This document shows, piece by piece, positions 48,563 through 57,613 of a DNA stretch of 64,000 nucleotides. Numbering within the stretch: position 1 is the first letter of the stretch; the number at the start of each line of letters is the position of its first letter. Origin of the DNA: Acidobacteriaceae bacterium (GTDB taxonomy: Bacteria > Acidobacteriota > Terriglobia > Terriglobales > Acidobacteriaceae); the NCBI GenBank assembly GCA_003134855.1, contig PLCS01000012.1:62001-126000 (forward strand). Direction: 5' to 3'. The translations under genes were made by a program, and so were the position numbers. Below the pieces are notes generated by a model. That model saw nothing but the letters and a program-made list of their open reading frames with translations, was not told the origin of the DNA and ran no database searches.

Positions 48563-49765
48563 ATGAAGATTCTTTGGGTCTGCCCGTTTTTTCTGCACCC
48601 GACTGATCGTGGCGCTCAGATTCGCACGCTGGGAATGCTGAAGGAACTGAACAAGCGCCATGAGATTCATTATGCGGCGCTCAATGACCCTCGAAATCTA
48701 GAGGGGCCCCAGCGAAGCCAGGAGTATTCCAGCCGCCATTTTTTCGCGGAACATTCCGCCCCCGGCAGAAGATCGATTGGGATTCTTCCTCAACTGGCGG
48801 CTAGTTTTGTGCATCCTCAGCCGATGGCGGTCTTTCGTTACTCCTCAAAAAAGCTCCGGCAAATGATCGATGCCTGGATCGCCGCCGAGAATTATGATGC
48901 CATAGTCTGCGACTTTTTATTCTCGGCTGATAATTTGACCGACCTGGGGCAGTGCGTGCTTTTTCAGCACGATGTGCTGACCACCATCTGGCAGCGCCAT
49001 GTTGAACAGAACAGCGGTTCCTGGAAAAATATCTTCTTCAAAACGCAGCTTGCAAAGATGAAGGCATACGAAGGGAAGATATGCCGCGCCGCCAGGCACG
49101 TGGTTGCGGTTTCAGAGATCGACGCCACCAAATTCAAACGCATGTATGGAATCGAATCGGTCTCCAGCATCTCGACGGGGGTCGATGTGGATTACTTTGC
49201 ACCCCGCCGCGGAGAATTTCCCGCTTCGGATATGGTCTTTTGCGGATCAATGGATTCTCTCCCCAACGTGGATGCGGTTGAGTATTTTCTTGCAGAGGTC
49301 TTTCCCCTGATTCGTCAACGTCTGCCCGGCGCAACATTCATGATTGCGGGACGCTCGCCCGACGCGCGGGTTCTGAAGGCGACGCAGGGGTTGACGGGGG
49401 TTACTATCAGCGGCACGGTGGAAGATGTGCGGCCCTATCTCTGGGGATCGAAGATATCCATTGTGCCCATTCGCATCGGCTCAGGAACACGATTGAAGAT
49501 CTATGAGTGCATGGCGGCGGGAGTGCCTGTTGTCTCCACGACAGTGGGTGCGGAGGGGCTGAGCTACGAAGATGGCGCGGACATCGTGATTGAGGACGAT
49601 CCCGCCGGCTTTGCCGATGCTTGCGTGCGCCTGCTCACCGAGGATGCAGCCCGGCGCGCCATTGCGAATCGCGCGCTTGCCAGGATGCAAGCCATGAATT
49701 CATGGGACGCCGCCAGCCGCGAGTTTGAAGCAATCCTTGAAAGCAACCGGCTGCGGCCTGCCTGA
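48563..49765 (+). CDS. Family 4 glycosyltransferase
   Basis: A 400-residue GT-B retaining enzyme. MKILWVCPFFLHPTDRGAQI at the start, HVVAVSEIDATKFKRMYGIE in the middle, then VFCGSMDSLPNVDAVEYFLAEVFP and GTRLKIYECMAAGVPVVSTTVGAEGL, where the E is the catalytic/donor residue of the EX7E motif. The sequence resembles the Stp2/PEP-CTERM-associated TIGR03087-like group of sugar transferases. The ATG at 48563 begins the domain; the frame upstream to 48494 overlaps the divergent promoter region. Confidence 0.9.
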   Translation: MKILWVCPFFLHPTDRGAQIRTLGMLKELNKRHEIHYAALNDPRNLEGPQRSQEYSSRHFFAEHSAPGRRSIGILPQLAASFVHPQPMAVFRYSSKKLRQMIDAWIAAENYDAIVCDFLFSADNLTDLGQCVLFQHDVLTTIWQRHVEQNSGSWKNIFFKTQLAKMKAYEGKICRAARHVVAVSEIDATKFKRMYGIESVSSISTGVDVDYFAPRRGEFPASDMVFCGSMDSLPNVDAVEYFLAEVFPLIRQRLPGATFMIAGRSPDARVLKATQGLTGVTISGTVEDVRPYLWGSKISIVPIRIGSGTRLKIYECMAAGVPVVSTTVGAEGLSYEDGADIVIEDDPAGFADACVRLLTEDAARRAIANRALARMQAMNSWDAASREFEAILESNRLRPA

Positions 49766-49861
49766 GCGATGCCGAAGGGCCTCCCTTTCGGTAGTATCAT
49801 CTCAGTAAGCCGCTCTGCCTATCTTGCTCTGCTGCCAGGATCGAATCGAGCTTCTGCCGCT

Positions 49862-51934
49862 ATGACAAAATTTAGAGTTGGAATCATCGGCGCTGGCTAT
49901 GTTAGCGCGCACCATCTTCGCGCCTTGAAGTCGCTTCCGTCGGTCGAGGTCGTCGGGGTTGCCGACCTCGACCTGGCCAGGGCGCAGGCTGTCGCCAAGG
50001 CATTCGCTCTGCCCCATGCTTACGCCAGCGTCGATGAGTTGCTGGCCTCCGGCGTGGATGTGGTCCACGTGCTGACGCCGCCCACCTTTCATGCGGCGCT
50101 CAGCATTCAGGCCCTGCGGGCGGGCGTGCACGTGCTGGTTGAAAAACCCATGGCGGAGACGCCCGAGCAGTGCGAAGAGATGATTGCGGCCGCCCATTCC
50201 AGCGGACGCACTCTGGGCGTGGTTCACTCCGCCCGGCTGGACCCGATCGTGCTGCGCGGCGTGGAGATCGCCCGCGGCGGCGGCATCGGCACGGTGCTCT
50301 CCCTCGACTTTCACCGCAGCTCCGATTATCCCGCATGGCCGGGAGGCGGCAAACTGCCGCCGCAGTACCGTAAAGGCTCTTTCCCCTTTCAGGACCTTGG
50401 CGTGCATGGCCTTGCAATTGCGGAGGCGTTGCTCGGCCCGGTCAACGAGGCGGAGATCGATTTCCGCTCCACAGGACTCGACTCCAATCTGCTCTTCGAC
50501 GAGTGGACGGCAAAGGTCAACTGCGAGCGCGGCGAGGCTCGCCTCTATCTTTCCTGGAATGTGCGCCCCATCCGCTCGCAGGTGATCGTCCACGGCACGC
50601 GCGGCGTAATGCAGATCGACTGCTTCCTGCAAACCTGCTACGTGACCAAGCTGCTTCCGGGGCCGAAGTTCGCCTCTCCGGTGATCTGCGCCATGCGCAA
50701 CGCCGCCGCAAGCCTTTACGAAGTGCCGCGCAATGTCCTGCGATTCATCACCAAGCGGCTTCCGGGAGCGCCGGGCATTCACCAGAATATTCGTGAGTTT
50801 TATACCGCTCTGGAGCAAGGCGCGCCGCCGCCGGTGACCCCGGAAGAGGGCCTGCGGCTGGTCAATGCGATGGCATCGGCGTGCAATAAAGCCGACCGCC
50901 AGCGCGACGCTCTCCGCAAGACGCAGTTGACGCCGCGCCCACCCGCGGATGTGCTCGTGACAGGCGCGGGCGGCTTCCTCGGCAGCGCGCTGGTGCGCCG
51001 GCTGGTTCAAGAGGGCGTGAAGGTCCGCGCTGGCGTCCGCCGCCTTCCCAAGGAGCCTGTTGCTGGAGTTGATTATCTTGCCGGTGATCTGGGCGATCCC
51101 GAGTACGTCGATGTGCTGGTGGCCGGAGTGGCCAAGGTCTTCCACGTGGGAGCGGCGATGAAGGGCGGTGCTGCCGACTTCCAGCGCGGCACGGTCATCG
51201 GAACGCGCAACGTGATCGCCGCTTGCCTCAAGCACCATGTCGAGCGCGTAGTGTATGTCAGCTCGCTCAGCGTGCTGGAGCACGCCGTGCTCCACGCCGC
51301 CGCGGTGACTGAAGACTGGCCGCTCGAGCCGCACGCCGAACTGCGCGGCGCTTATACGCAAACCAAGCTCGAAGCCGAGCAAATGGTGAGGTCCGCGGCC
51401 CGCGAGCGGGGCTTGCCGGTCTGCGTGATTCGTCCCGGTGTGATCTTCGGCCCCGGAGTCGAACCGAGCAGTCCGGCGGGCAGCTTTGGAATGTTTGGCC
51501 GCTGGATTGTTGTCGGAAGCGGCTCGCTGCCGCTGCCGCTCGTCTATGTGGACGATGTGGTGGATGCGCTCCTGCTTGCCTCCTCGCGCCCCGGTGTCGA
51601 AGGCGTGCTGGTCAATCTGGTTGATCCGGCCAGGGTAACGCAGCGCGAGTTCATCCGCATCGCGCAGGCTTCCCGGCCGAAGATCAAGGCCAGTTACGTT
51701 CCCAAATTCGTGTTGATGACGGCGTCTGTCGGCATCGAGGCGCTGGGACGTCTGCTCAAGCGCGCTGTGCCCCTGTCGCGGTATCGCATCCGCTCCATTC
51801 GCCCGCTGGCGAACTTCGATCAGAGCGCCGTGCAAGAGAAGCTGGGATGGACGCCTAGCGTAGGTGTAGCCGAGGGCTTGCGGCGCACCTTCAATCAGTC
51901 GCCGGTGATCCCATCCTCATCCTTGCCCAAGTAA
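49862..51934 (+). CDS. Gfo/Idh/MocA oxidoreductase fused to a NAD-dependent epimerase
   Basis: A 690-residue bifunctional protein. Residues 1 to about 345 are Gfo/Idh/MocA: VGIIGAGYVSAHHLRALKSL binds NAD(P), HVLVEKPMAETPEQCEEM holds the EKP signature. Residues about 362-690 are an extended short-chain dehydrogenase: VLVTGAGGFLGSALV (GxxGxxG), YVSSLSVLEHA, and Y-x3-K in AYTQTKLEAEQM, with VYVDDVVDALLLA. Together they could oxidise and then epimerise or reduce a nucleotide sugar. The ATG at 49862 begins the domain, and the gene lies between two GT4 genes on the same strand. Confidence 0.9.
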   Translation: MTKFRVGIIGAGYVSAHHLRALKSLPSVEVVGVADLDLARAQAVAKAFALPHAYASVDELLASGVDVVHVLTPPTFHAALSIQALRAGVHVLVEKPMAETPEQCEEMIAAAHSSGRTLGVVHSARLDPIVLRGVEIARGGGIGTVLSLDFHRSSDYPAWPGGGKLPPQYRKGSFPFQDLGVHGLAIAEALLGPVNEAEIDFRSTGLDSNLLFDEWTAKVNCERGEARLYLSWNVRPIRSQVIVHGTRGVMQIDCFLQTCYVTKLLPGPKFASPVICAMRNAAASLYEVPRNVLRFITKRLPGAPGIHQNIREFYTALEQGAPPPVTPEEGLRLVNAMASACNKADRQRDALRKTQLTPRPPADVLVTGAGGFLGSALVRRLVQEGVKVRAGVRRLPKEPVAGVDYLAGDLGDPEYVDVLVAGVAKVFHVGAAMKGGAADFQRGTVIGTRNVIAACLKHHVERVVYVSSLSVLEHAVLHAAAVTEDWPLEPHAELRGAYTQTKLEAEQMVRSAARERGLPVCVIRPGVIFGPGVEPSSPAGSFGMFGRWIVVGSGSLPLPLVYVDDVVDALLLASSRPGVEGVLVNLVDPARVTQREFIRIAQASRPKIKASYVPKFVLMTASVGIEALGRLLKRAVPLSRYRIRSIRPLANFDQSAVQEKLGWTPSVGVAEGLRRTFNQSPVIPSSSLPK

Positions 51935-51953
51935 TCGGATTTGCTGGAGAGTT

Positions 51954-53126
51954 ATGCTCAGGATTGCGGTTGTCACCACGTATTTTCCCAGCTCGGCGGA
52001 GCCTTGGCAGGGACGGTCGCTCTATGAGACGCTGCGCGTGCTGGCCCGCAAGGCCGATCTGCGCGTCTTCTATCCCAACGCGAGTTATCCCTCCTGGCTC
52101 AAGCCGCGCAGCCGGGTCTACAGTAGCCTCGACGCCTCGTATAGCCCGCCTGACGTGCAGGCGAGTTATTTTGACTATCCCGCGCTGCCCATGCTCTCCC
52201 GGCCGTTCAATGGATGGATCTCCGCTCGCGCCCTGCTGCCGGCCGTGCGCGCCTTTGCCCCCGATCTGATCTTCGGTTGCTACCTTTATCCTGACTGTTA
52301 CGCCGCGCTCAAGATCGGCAAAGCCCTTGCGGTTCCGGTCGTTGCCATGAGCATCGGCTCCGACATCAACAGAATCGGCGATCCTCTGTCCGCCATGCTC
52401 ACGCGCTCTCTCCTGCGCGAAGCTGATGCTGTTGTCACCGTCAGCGCCGATCTGCGCCGTAAGGTTCTGGCCATGGGCGCCGCGCCGCGGACCACTCGCG
52501 CCATCGTCAACGGCTGCGATCTCTCGGTCTTCCATCCCAGCGACCGTCTTGCGGCTCGGTGCAAGCTCGGGATCGACCCGGCCACTGAGGCAGTCGTCTA
52601 TATTGGGCGCATGGACGTGAGGAAAGGCCTTCGTGAACTGGTCGAAGCGGCGGCTTCGTTGCATACGCAGCGCCCCAATCTGCGCGTCTACCTGATCGGC
52701 GAAGGGCCGGACAGGCCTCTGATCGAGAGCGCCATCCAGGCAAACAATTCCGCCGGCTATCTCCACACACTGCCCGCATGCGCCTTCGACGAGGTGGCCG
52801 TTTGGATGGCGGCGGCCGATCTTATTACCCTGCCGAGTTACATGGAAGGCTGCCCGAATGTGATCCTGGAAGCGCTCGCCTGCGGCCGGCCGGCCGTCGC
52901 CACGAATGTCGGCGGCATCCCCGAGATTCTTAGCGGCGAATGCGGAAAGCTCGTCCCCCCGCGCGACTCCGCCGCGCTGGCTTATGCCCTCGCATTGGTC
53001 CTCGACAGAAGCTGGGACGCCAGCGACCTCTCCGCGCGCGGCAGCCGAAGCTGGGAGACGGTTGCGGCAGAGCTGCTTGAGGTCTTCGAATCGCTCGTCC
53101 CGGCCCGTGGGAAAGGAAGCGCATGA
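51954..53126 (+). CDS. Family 4 glycosyltransferase
   Basis: A 390-residue GT4 enzyme. RIAVVTTYFPSSAEPWQGRS opens the N-terminal domain, TVSADLRRKVLAMG and NGCDLSVFHP mark the linker, then VYIGRMDVRKGLRELVEAAASL and MEGCPNVILEALACGRPAVATNVGGIPEIL. E in the EGCPNVILE element is the EX7E donor pair. It lies 19 bp after the fusion gene and overlaps the YdcF gene by four bases (ATGA), so these three are one transcription unit. Confidence 0.93.
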   Translation: MLRIAVVTTYFPSSAEPWQGRSLYETLRVLARKADLRVFYPNASYPSWLKPRSRVYSSLDASYSPPDVQASYFDYPALPMLSRPFNGWISARALLPAVRAFAPDLIFGCYLYPDCYAALKIGKALAVPVVAMSIGSDINRIGDPLSAMLTRSLLREADAVVTVSADLRRKVLAMGAAPRTTRAIVNGCDLSVFHPSDRLAARCKLGIDPATEAVVYIGRMDVRKGLRELVEAAASLHTQRPNLRVYLIGEGPDRPLIESAIQANNSAGYLHTLPACAFDEVAVWMAAADLITLPSYMEGCPNVILEALACGRPAVATNVGGIPEILSGECGKLVPPRDSAALAYALALVLDRSWDASDLSARGSRSWETVAAELLEVFESLVPARGKGSA

Positions 53127-53743
53127 CAGCTCTACGCACCATTGGACGGATTCTCTACCGACTGTTCGCGGCCATTGGACTCGTCACTGTGCTGGTGATG
53201 GTGACGCCCATCGTCTCGTGGTGGGCCCAGGCCTACGCCGGCCCCGGCTATTCTGCTTCCCTTGGGCAGCCCAAAGGCGACGTTCTCATCCTGCTCAGCG
53301 CCGCGGGCGACGAGTATGGCGGCATTTCTTACTCGTCGTACTGGCGCGCGCGCCAGGCGCTTCTCGCCTGGCAAACCGGAGGCTTCAGGAAGATCGTTAT
53401 CAGCGGCGGCGGCGGTCCCGGCATCCTCAACTTCCTGCTCGGCGTTGGCATTCCCCGCGATGCGATGGTTGCCGAGTGGCGCTCCACCAGCACCCGCGAA
53501 AACGCCATCGAGACCGCGCACCTGATACAGAACCTGCCCGGCAGGAAGGTTCTGCTCACCAGTGATTTTCATATGTACAGGGCGCTCCGCGTCTTCCGCA
53601 AGGTGGGCATCGATGTCGCCCCCATGGCCGTCCCCGATGTGCTTCACTCCACCGAGAATTGGAAAGGGCGCTTCTCCGCCTTCGAAACCATGCTGATCGA
53701 ATCCACCAAAATCCTCTACTATCGCCTGCGCGGCTGGATCTAG
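53123..53743 (+). CDS. YdcF/DUF218-like membrane-anchored protein
   Basis: A 206-residue protein with one N-terminal membrane helix (residues about 12-34) followed by a DUF218 domain: GDVLILLSAAGDEYGGISYS, WQTGGFRKIVISGGGGPGIL, TSTRENAIETAHLI and VLLTSDFHMYRALRVFRKVG, with the ENA and TSDFHMxRA motifs. The family (SanA, ElyC, YdcF) acts in envelope-polymer assembly. Translationally coupled to the GT4 gene before it, it is likely part of the same polysaccharide pathway. Confidence 0.85.
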   Translation: MTALRTIGRILYRLFAAIGLVTVLVMVTPIVSWWAQAYAGPGYSASLGQPKGDVLILLSAAGDEYGGISYSSYWRARQALLAWQTGGFRKIVISGGGGPGILNFLLGVGIPRDAMVAEWRSTSTRENAIETAHLIQNLPGRKVLLTSDFHMYRALRVFRKVGIDVAPMAVPDVLHSTENWKGRFSAFETMLIESTKILYYRLRGWI

Positions 53744-53782
53744 CGATTCTCCAATTGCTGTACACCGAAACCACGCCGCAGA

Positions 53783-53809
53783 GTGGCTTTTTCCTCAAGA
53801 AAAAGCCAC
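53783..53809. terminator. Bidirectional hairpin terminator
   Basis: An 11-bp perfect stem GTGGCTTTTTC (53783-53793), loop CTCAA, complement GAAAAAGCCAC (53799-53809). It lies between the convergent stops of the YdcF gene (53743) and the sigma-54 activator (53866); T-rich on either strand. Confidence 0.75.
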
Positions 53810-53865
53810 CTTCGATAGAATCAGTAAGGACATATGTATTGGAGAACCGCTCTAGAAACTCCGCA

Positions 53866-54933
53866 TCACTTCGGCGTTCTCCTGCTACCCAGCGCCTTGC
53901 TCTCCTTGGGCAGCGCCCCGGCAAGCCCGCGGCCTTGTGTTTCCTGTAGCTTGTAGAGCAGCGATCGGTAGCTGATGTCCAGCCACTTGGCTGTCTTGCG
54001 GCGGCTCCAGTTATTTGCCTCCAGAACCTTCAGAATGATCTGCCGCTCCAGCTCCTGCGTGGCGGCCCTGGTGATCTCTTTCAGTGAAACAGGCTTGGCT
54101 AGATCGAAATCAGTGTTCAGCCGGGCCGGGCTGGACGGGAAAGACGGAGCCAGCTCCGCCGCCAATGCGTCTTCGCTGCCGATCAGGATGTAGCTGCGCA
54201 TCATGTTTTCCAGTTGCCGTATGTTTCCCGGCCACTCGTAGCGCTGCATCAAGCGCATCATCTCGCGAGAAAGCGGCTTGGGGATGCGGCGAAAGACCTT
54301 CGCGTGACGGTCAAGAAAGTAGTCGATCAGCATCGGCAAGTCCGCGGTCCGCTGGCGCAGCGGCGGCAAATCGATGGTCACGGCGTTTATGCGAAAGAAA
54401 AAATCCCGCCGGAAGCGGCCTTCCTCGGCCTGTTGCCGCAGGTTGACGCTGGCCGCGCTCACCAGACGCGTGTTTACGCTCCTCGACTCCTGCCCTCCAA
54501 CCCGCATAAAGCTGCCATCCTGAAGCATCTGCAGCAGCTTCGCCTGCACGGTCAAATCCAAATCGCCAATCTCATCCAGAAAGAGGGTTCCCATATGCGC
54601 CAGTTCCACGCGCCCGCGCTTGGTCGCATACGCCCCGGTGAAGGCCCCCTTTTCATAACCGAAGAGTTCCGACTCGATCAAAGAGTGAGGAATCGCCGGG
54701 CACGCCACTTTCACCCACGCGCCCTTCGCGCGATTCGAATACGCATGCAGCAACTTGGCAATGATCTCCTTGCCTGTCCCGCTCTCGCCCTGCAGCAGCA
54801 CCGGAACGGTCGTCTCGGCAACCCGTTCCAGCTTCTCCTGGGCAACGGCCATCATCGGCGATTGCCCGAAGATCACTTCAGTCGGGGGCAATTCACGCAG
54901 ATCGATGGATTCCGTTGCGCGCGGTAGGGTCAT
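53866..54933 (-). CDS. Sigma-54-dependent activator without a receiver domain
   Basis: A 355-residue enhancer-binding protein. Residues about 20-260 are the AAA+ domain: Walker A GESGTGKE, the sigma-54 contact loop KGAFTGAYA, Walker B LFLDEIGDL and the arginine finger region FRRDFFFRINAVTIDLPPLR. Residues about 305-340 are a Fis-type helix-turn-helix (QIILKVLEANNWSRRKTAKW LDISYRSLLYKLQE). It has no receiver or PAS domain, so it is controlled by a partner or constitutively active. It is divergent from a full response regulator and faces the second glycan locus. Confidence 0.92.
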   Translation of the reverse strand: MTLPRATESIDLRELPPTEVIFGQSPMMAVAQEKLERVAETTVPVLLQGESGTGKEIIAKLLHAYSNRAKGAWVKVACPAIPHSLIESELFGYEKGAFTGAYATKRGRVELAHMGTLFLDEIGDLDLTVQAKLLQMLQDGSFMRVGGQESRSVNTRLVSAASVNLRQQAEEGRFRRDFFFRINAVTIDLPPLRQRTADLPMLIDYFLDRHAKVFRRIPKPLSREMMRLMQRYEWPGNIRQLENMMRSYILIGSEDALAAELAPSFPSSPARLNTDFDLAKPVSLKEITRAATQELERQIILKVLEANNWSRRKTAKWLDISYRSLLYKLQETQGRGLAGALPKESKALGSRRTPK

Positions 54934-55323
54934 AGCCTTCTGTATGCAACTTCACAACCAAATGCAACTGTCTATCAGTAACTACCTAAAGACTCCCGCG
55001 TAACCATTCAGCCCACGAGGCGGTAATCAAATGCTTCATTTCATTACGATGACAGCCTGTTCATTTTCTGGTATGTGAAAATATTTGCACATAATAGCGA
55101 ATGAATTACCACTTTTGAGTGGTACTATCGTGAACAAGCAACATTTGATTTGCATCGATGGGAGGGTGAATTTCCACCCCATTGGTGTAACTTGTTCCCC
55201 AGGGTCGGCGGAGTTTGTTTTACGTTCCTCGCGAATCACAGCACGGATCGTTCTACTATCTTCGTCAAGCGAGAAAGGTCCTCTCCCATACGCGGTTTGA
55301 AAGCAAAGGAAGGAACCGGGATA
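54934..55323. promoter_or_regulatory. 390-bp divergent region between two sigma-54 activators
   Basis: AT-richer than its flanks, with no gene. It must carry the promoters of both regulators. I looked for GG-N10-GC sigma-54 sites and found none with the right spacing. A reading frame open from 55150 joins the regulator frame but lacks a ribosome site before 55324. Confidence 0.45.
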
Positions 55324-56793
55324 GTGAGCATTCCGTCAGGAGCGAATTTGAAGGCGAAGAGCAAGCGCAAACCTCACATCGTGGCGCTTGATCCGGATCC
55401 CGCTATCCTGAATTACCTTCACCGAATTCTCGAGGACCGCTTCACCGTGAGCCTGTACACCGAGGCCGCGGATCTGATCCTGCGCCTGAAAGACTCTCCC
55501 CAGCCTGACCTGCTCCTGATGGACTGGCACCTGGACGAAGACGGCGCCGGGGAAAATGCCCTCGACTTGCTGACCAGGTTGCGCGCCTTCCGGCCCTCGC
55601 TTCCGATTGTCATGCTTGCCTGTTCCGCCGAGTTGAAGGAAGTCGTGGCGGCCACGCGCATGGGTGCCACTGACGTGATCCTCAAGCCCTTCCGAAAGGC
55701 CGACATCGATCTGGCCGTGGAGCAATGCCTCAAGGAGGCGAGCAGGCTGCAGGCCGACGATGACGAGGAGATTAAGGAAATTCCCCTGGATGAAAACACC
55801 TCCTTTGTCAGAGCCTGCCAGCGGATGAGGGAGATCGAATCCCAATGCCGGCTGGTGGCGCGCGCCGATATCCCCGTCCTCATCCTGGGAGAGAGCGGCA
55901 CCGGCAAGGAAGTCGCCACCCTGTTCATCCACAAGATGTCGGCCCGCAGCCACCGCCCCTTCATGAAGGTCAATTGCGCGGCCATGCCCGCCGATCTGCT
56001 GGAGAGTGAACTCTTCGGCTATGAGCCCGGCGCCTTTACCGGTGCGATCAAGTCCAAGCCTGGCAAGTTTGAAATTTGTAACTACGGCACCATCTTCCTC
56101 GATGAAATCGGCGAGATGCCGGCTGTTTTGCAGGCCAAACTGCTCCAGGTTCTTCAGGACGGCAGTTTTTCCCGCCTGGGCAGCCGTTCCAGCGTCAAAG
56201 TCGATGTGCGCGTGATTGCCGCCACCAACATCGACATCAAGGCCGCCATCGCGCAAAAGACCTTTCGCGAAGACCTCTACTACCGCCTCAATGGTTTTAC
56301 CTTGAAAATGCCCCCTCTGCGCGAGCGCGTCGAGGAGATTCCCATCCTGGCCAGCCACTTCATGCGCAAGGTGGCCGCCAAGTACGAGCGCGCTCCCCTG
56401 CCCATCTCCCCTGCGCTCCTCATAGCTCTCAACAGCTACTTGTGGCCGGGCAATCTTCGCGAATTGGAGAATACCATCAAGCGCTACCTTATCCTGGACG
56501 ACGAACAGGCCATCATCGATGAGTTGATTCCCCGGCTCAGCGCGGAATTGCCGGCCTCCGGCGGAGAAGAGGCCGCCGGCAACAACGGAAGCCTGAAGCA
56601 TATGGTACGGAACTTGAAGGACGGCGCCGAATCCGCCGCCATCGCCAAAACACTGGAGGGTACTGGATGGAATCGAAAGGCCGCCGCAAGCGAACTGCAG
56701 ATAAGCTACAAAGCTCTGTTATACAAGATCAAACAGTACAATCTCTTTCCGCCGCGGAAGCAGGCTCAACCACACCAGAGAGTCAAGCCATAA
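55324..56793 (+). CDS. NtrC-type response regulator
   Basis: A 489-residue response regulator. The receiver domain (about residues 17-130) has phospho-acceptor D67 in LLLMDWHLDEDG and the late Lys in DVILKPF. The AAA+ domain has Walker A G189-ESGTGK195, the sigma-54 loop G236-AFTGA241, FLDEIGEMP and REDLYYRLNGFTLKMPPLRE. A Fis-type helix-turn-helix is at about residues 440-480. The start is GTG 55324 behind AGGAAGGAACC. It resembles the PrsR-like regulators beside acidobacterial exopolysaccharide loci. The last 127 bp also encode the start of the next gene in another frame. Confidence 0.92.
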   Translation: MSIPSGANLKAKSKRKPHIVALDPDPAILNYLHRILEDRFTVSLYTEAADLILRLKDSPQPDLLLMDWHLDEDGAGENALDLLTRLRAFRPSLPIVMLACSAELKEVVAATRMGATDVILKPFRKADIDLAVEQCLKEASRLQADDDEEIKEIPLDENTSFVRACQRMREIESQCRLVARADIPVLILGESGTGKEVATLFIHKMSARSHRPFMKVNCAAMPADLLESELFGYEPGAFTGAIKSKPGKFEICNYGTIFLDEIGEMPAVLQAKLLQVLQDGSFSRLGSRSSVKVDVRVIAATNIDIKAAIAQKTFREDLYYRLNGFTLKMPPLRERVEEIPILASHFMRKVAAKYERAPLPISPALLIALNSYLWPGNLRELENTIKRYLILDDEQAIIDELIPRLSAELPASGGEEAAGNNGSLKHMVRNLKDGAESAAIAKTLEGTGWNRKAAASELQISYKALLYKIKQYNLFPPRKQAQPHQRVKP

Positions 56794-57272
56794 CGCCTCA
56801 CCCCCATGGCCCTGATTCGCCCCGCTCGGAAAAGGTTGTCATCCAGTTCGGATCTCGGACGATCAAGGGCTACCTCGACTCACCCGCCTGGAACACCGTG
56901 GAAGAGTTGCTGATCCGCGCTCCCCACAGGGCGCCGGAGAGCTTCAGGGTGCGCAGCCTTGAAACGGATATCGTCGAGGAGATCTCAGCCGAAGAGATCA
57001 AGGCTGTCTTCTATGTCAACAGCTTTGACGGAGACGCGCATCACGAGAGTCTCAACTTCCATTCCCGCGCGCCCATCGTCCATGGAATCTGGATGCGGTT
57101 GCAATTCCTCGATGGCGAAGTCATGGAGGGAATCGTCTACAACTCCATCCGCTACCTCATCGATCCAGGCTTCTTTCTGCTGCCCACCGATCCGGAAAGC
57201 AATAACCGGCTCGTCTATGTGCGCAAGAGCTGGCTCTCCGACCATCGCGTCCTCGGCATGCGCAAACTCTAG
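56667..57272 (+). CDS. DUF6982-like protein overlapping the response regulator
   Basis: A 201-residue protein of unknown function. After a 57-residue polar leader, KVVIQFGSRTIKGYLDSPAW and WMRLQFLDGEVMEGIVYNSI are two beta-barrel-like repeats, followed by GFFLLPTDPESNNRLVYVRK; this pattern resembles the DUF6982 family seen with PilZ-type proteins. The start ATG at 56667 has a GGAGGG site about six bases upstream and no later start precedes the conserved part, so a 127-bp overlap with the regulator seems real. It converges on the PilZ gene. An envelope or c-di-GMP-linked role is a guess. Confidence 0.65.
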   Translation: MESKGRRKRTADKLQSSVIQDQTVQSLSAAEAGSTTPESQAITPHPHGPDSPRSEKVVIQFGSRTIKGYLDSPAWNTVEELLIRAPHRAPESFRVRSLETDIVEEISAEEIKAVFYVNSFDGDAHHESLNFHSRAPIVHGIWMRLQFLDGEVMEGIVYNSIRYLIDPGFFLLPTDPESNNRLVYVRKSWLSDHRVLGMRKL

Positions 57273-57274
57273 GC

Positions 57275-57613
57275 TCAGGCCGCGGCCTCCCTCTGAATCG
57301 AATAATGCAGTATCTCAGCCGCGATCCCGGTCAACTGCCGGGAAGTGTCGTCCGTGCGCACCACATGGCCCAGGCAGTGAATAGAACAACAGGTGGATAG
57401 AGTAATCTCGGGTGGCAATTCGACCATAAATTCAAAATCGCCGTCGATGGGCGCGCTCTCGGCCATGTCCAAATAAAAATAAACTCCGCGGTTGCTCAAG
57501 TCCCGCGTAAAGCCGAGTATCTCGCGCTGTCCGATCATCACTGTGAGAGGCGCGTTGATCCCAAAACGCTGCCTCTCCCGCCGGTCGTTCATCGATTGTA
57601 AGTTGCTGGTCAT
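57275..57613 (-). CDS. PilZ-domain protein
   Basis: A 112-residue single-domain PilZ protein, the family that binds cyclic di-GMP. NDRRERQRFGINAPLTVMIG carries the RxxxR-type N-terminal motif, and GFTRDLSNRGVYFYLDMAES the (D/N)xSxxG motif. LPPEITLSTCCSIHCLGHVV follows. The ATG at 57613 has an AAGGGA site. Its stop is two bases from that of the DUF6982-like gene. It could link c-di-GMP to polysaccharide production by the neighbouring locus. Confidence 0.85.
   Translation of the reverse strand: MTSNLQSMNDRRERQRFGINAPLTVMIGQREILGFTRDLSNRGVYFYLDMAESAPIDGDFEFMVELPPEITLSTCCSIHCLGHVVRTDDTSRQLTGIAAEILHYSIQREAAA

Noticed and set aside
49802..51835. A 677-codon open frame antisense to the Gfo/Idh-epimerase gene
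   Set aside because: It is a by-product of strong third-position GC bias; the + strand protein is complete with clear motifs and the antisense product matches no domain.
55074..55096. Possible sigma-54 promoter TGGTATG...TTTGCAC
   Set aside because: The GG and GC are 15 bases apart instead of 10, so the spacing is wrong.
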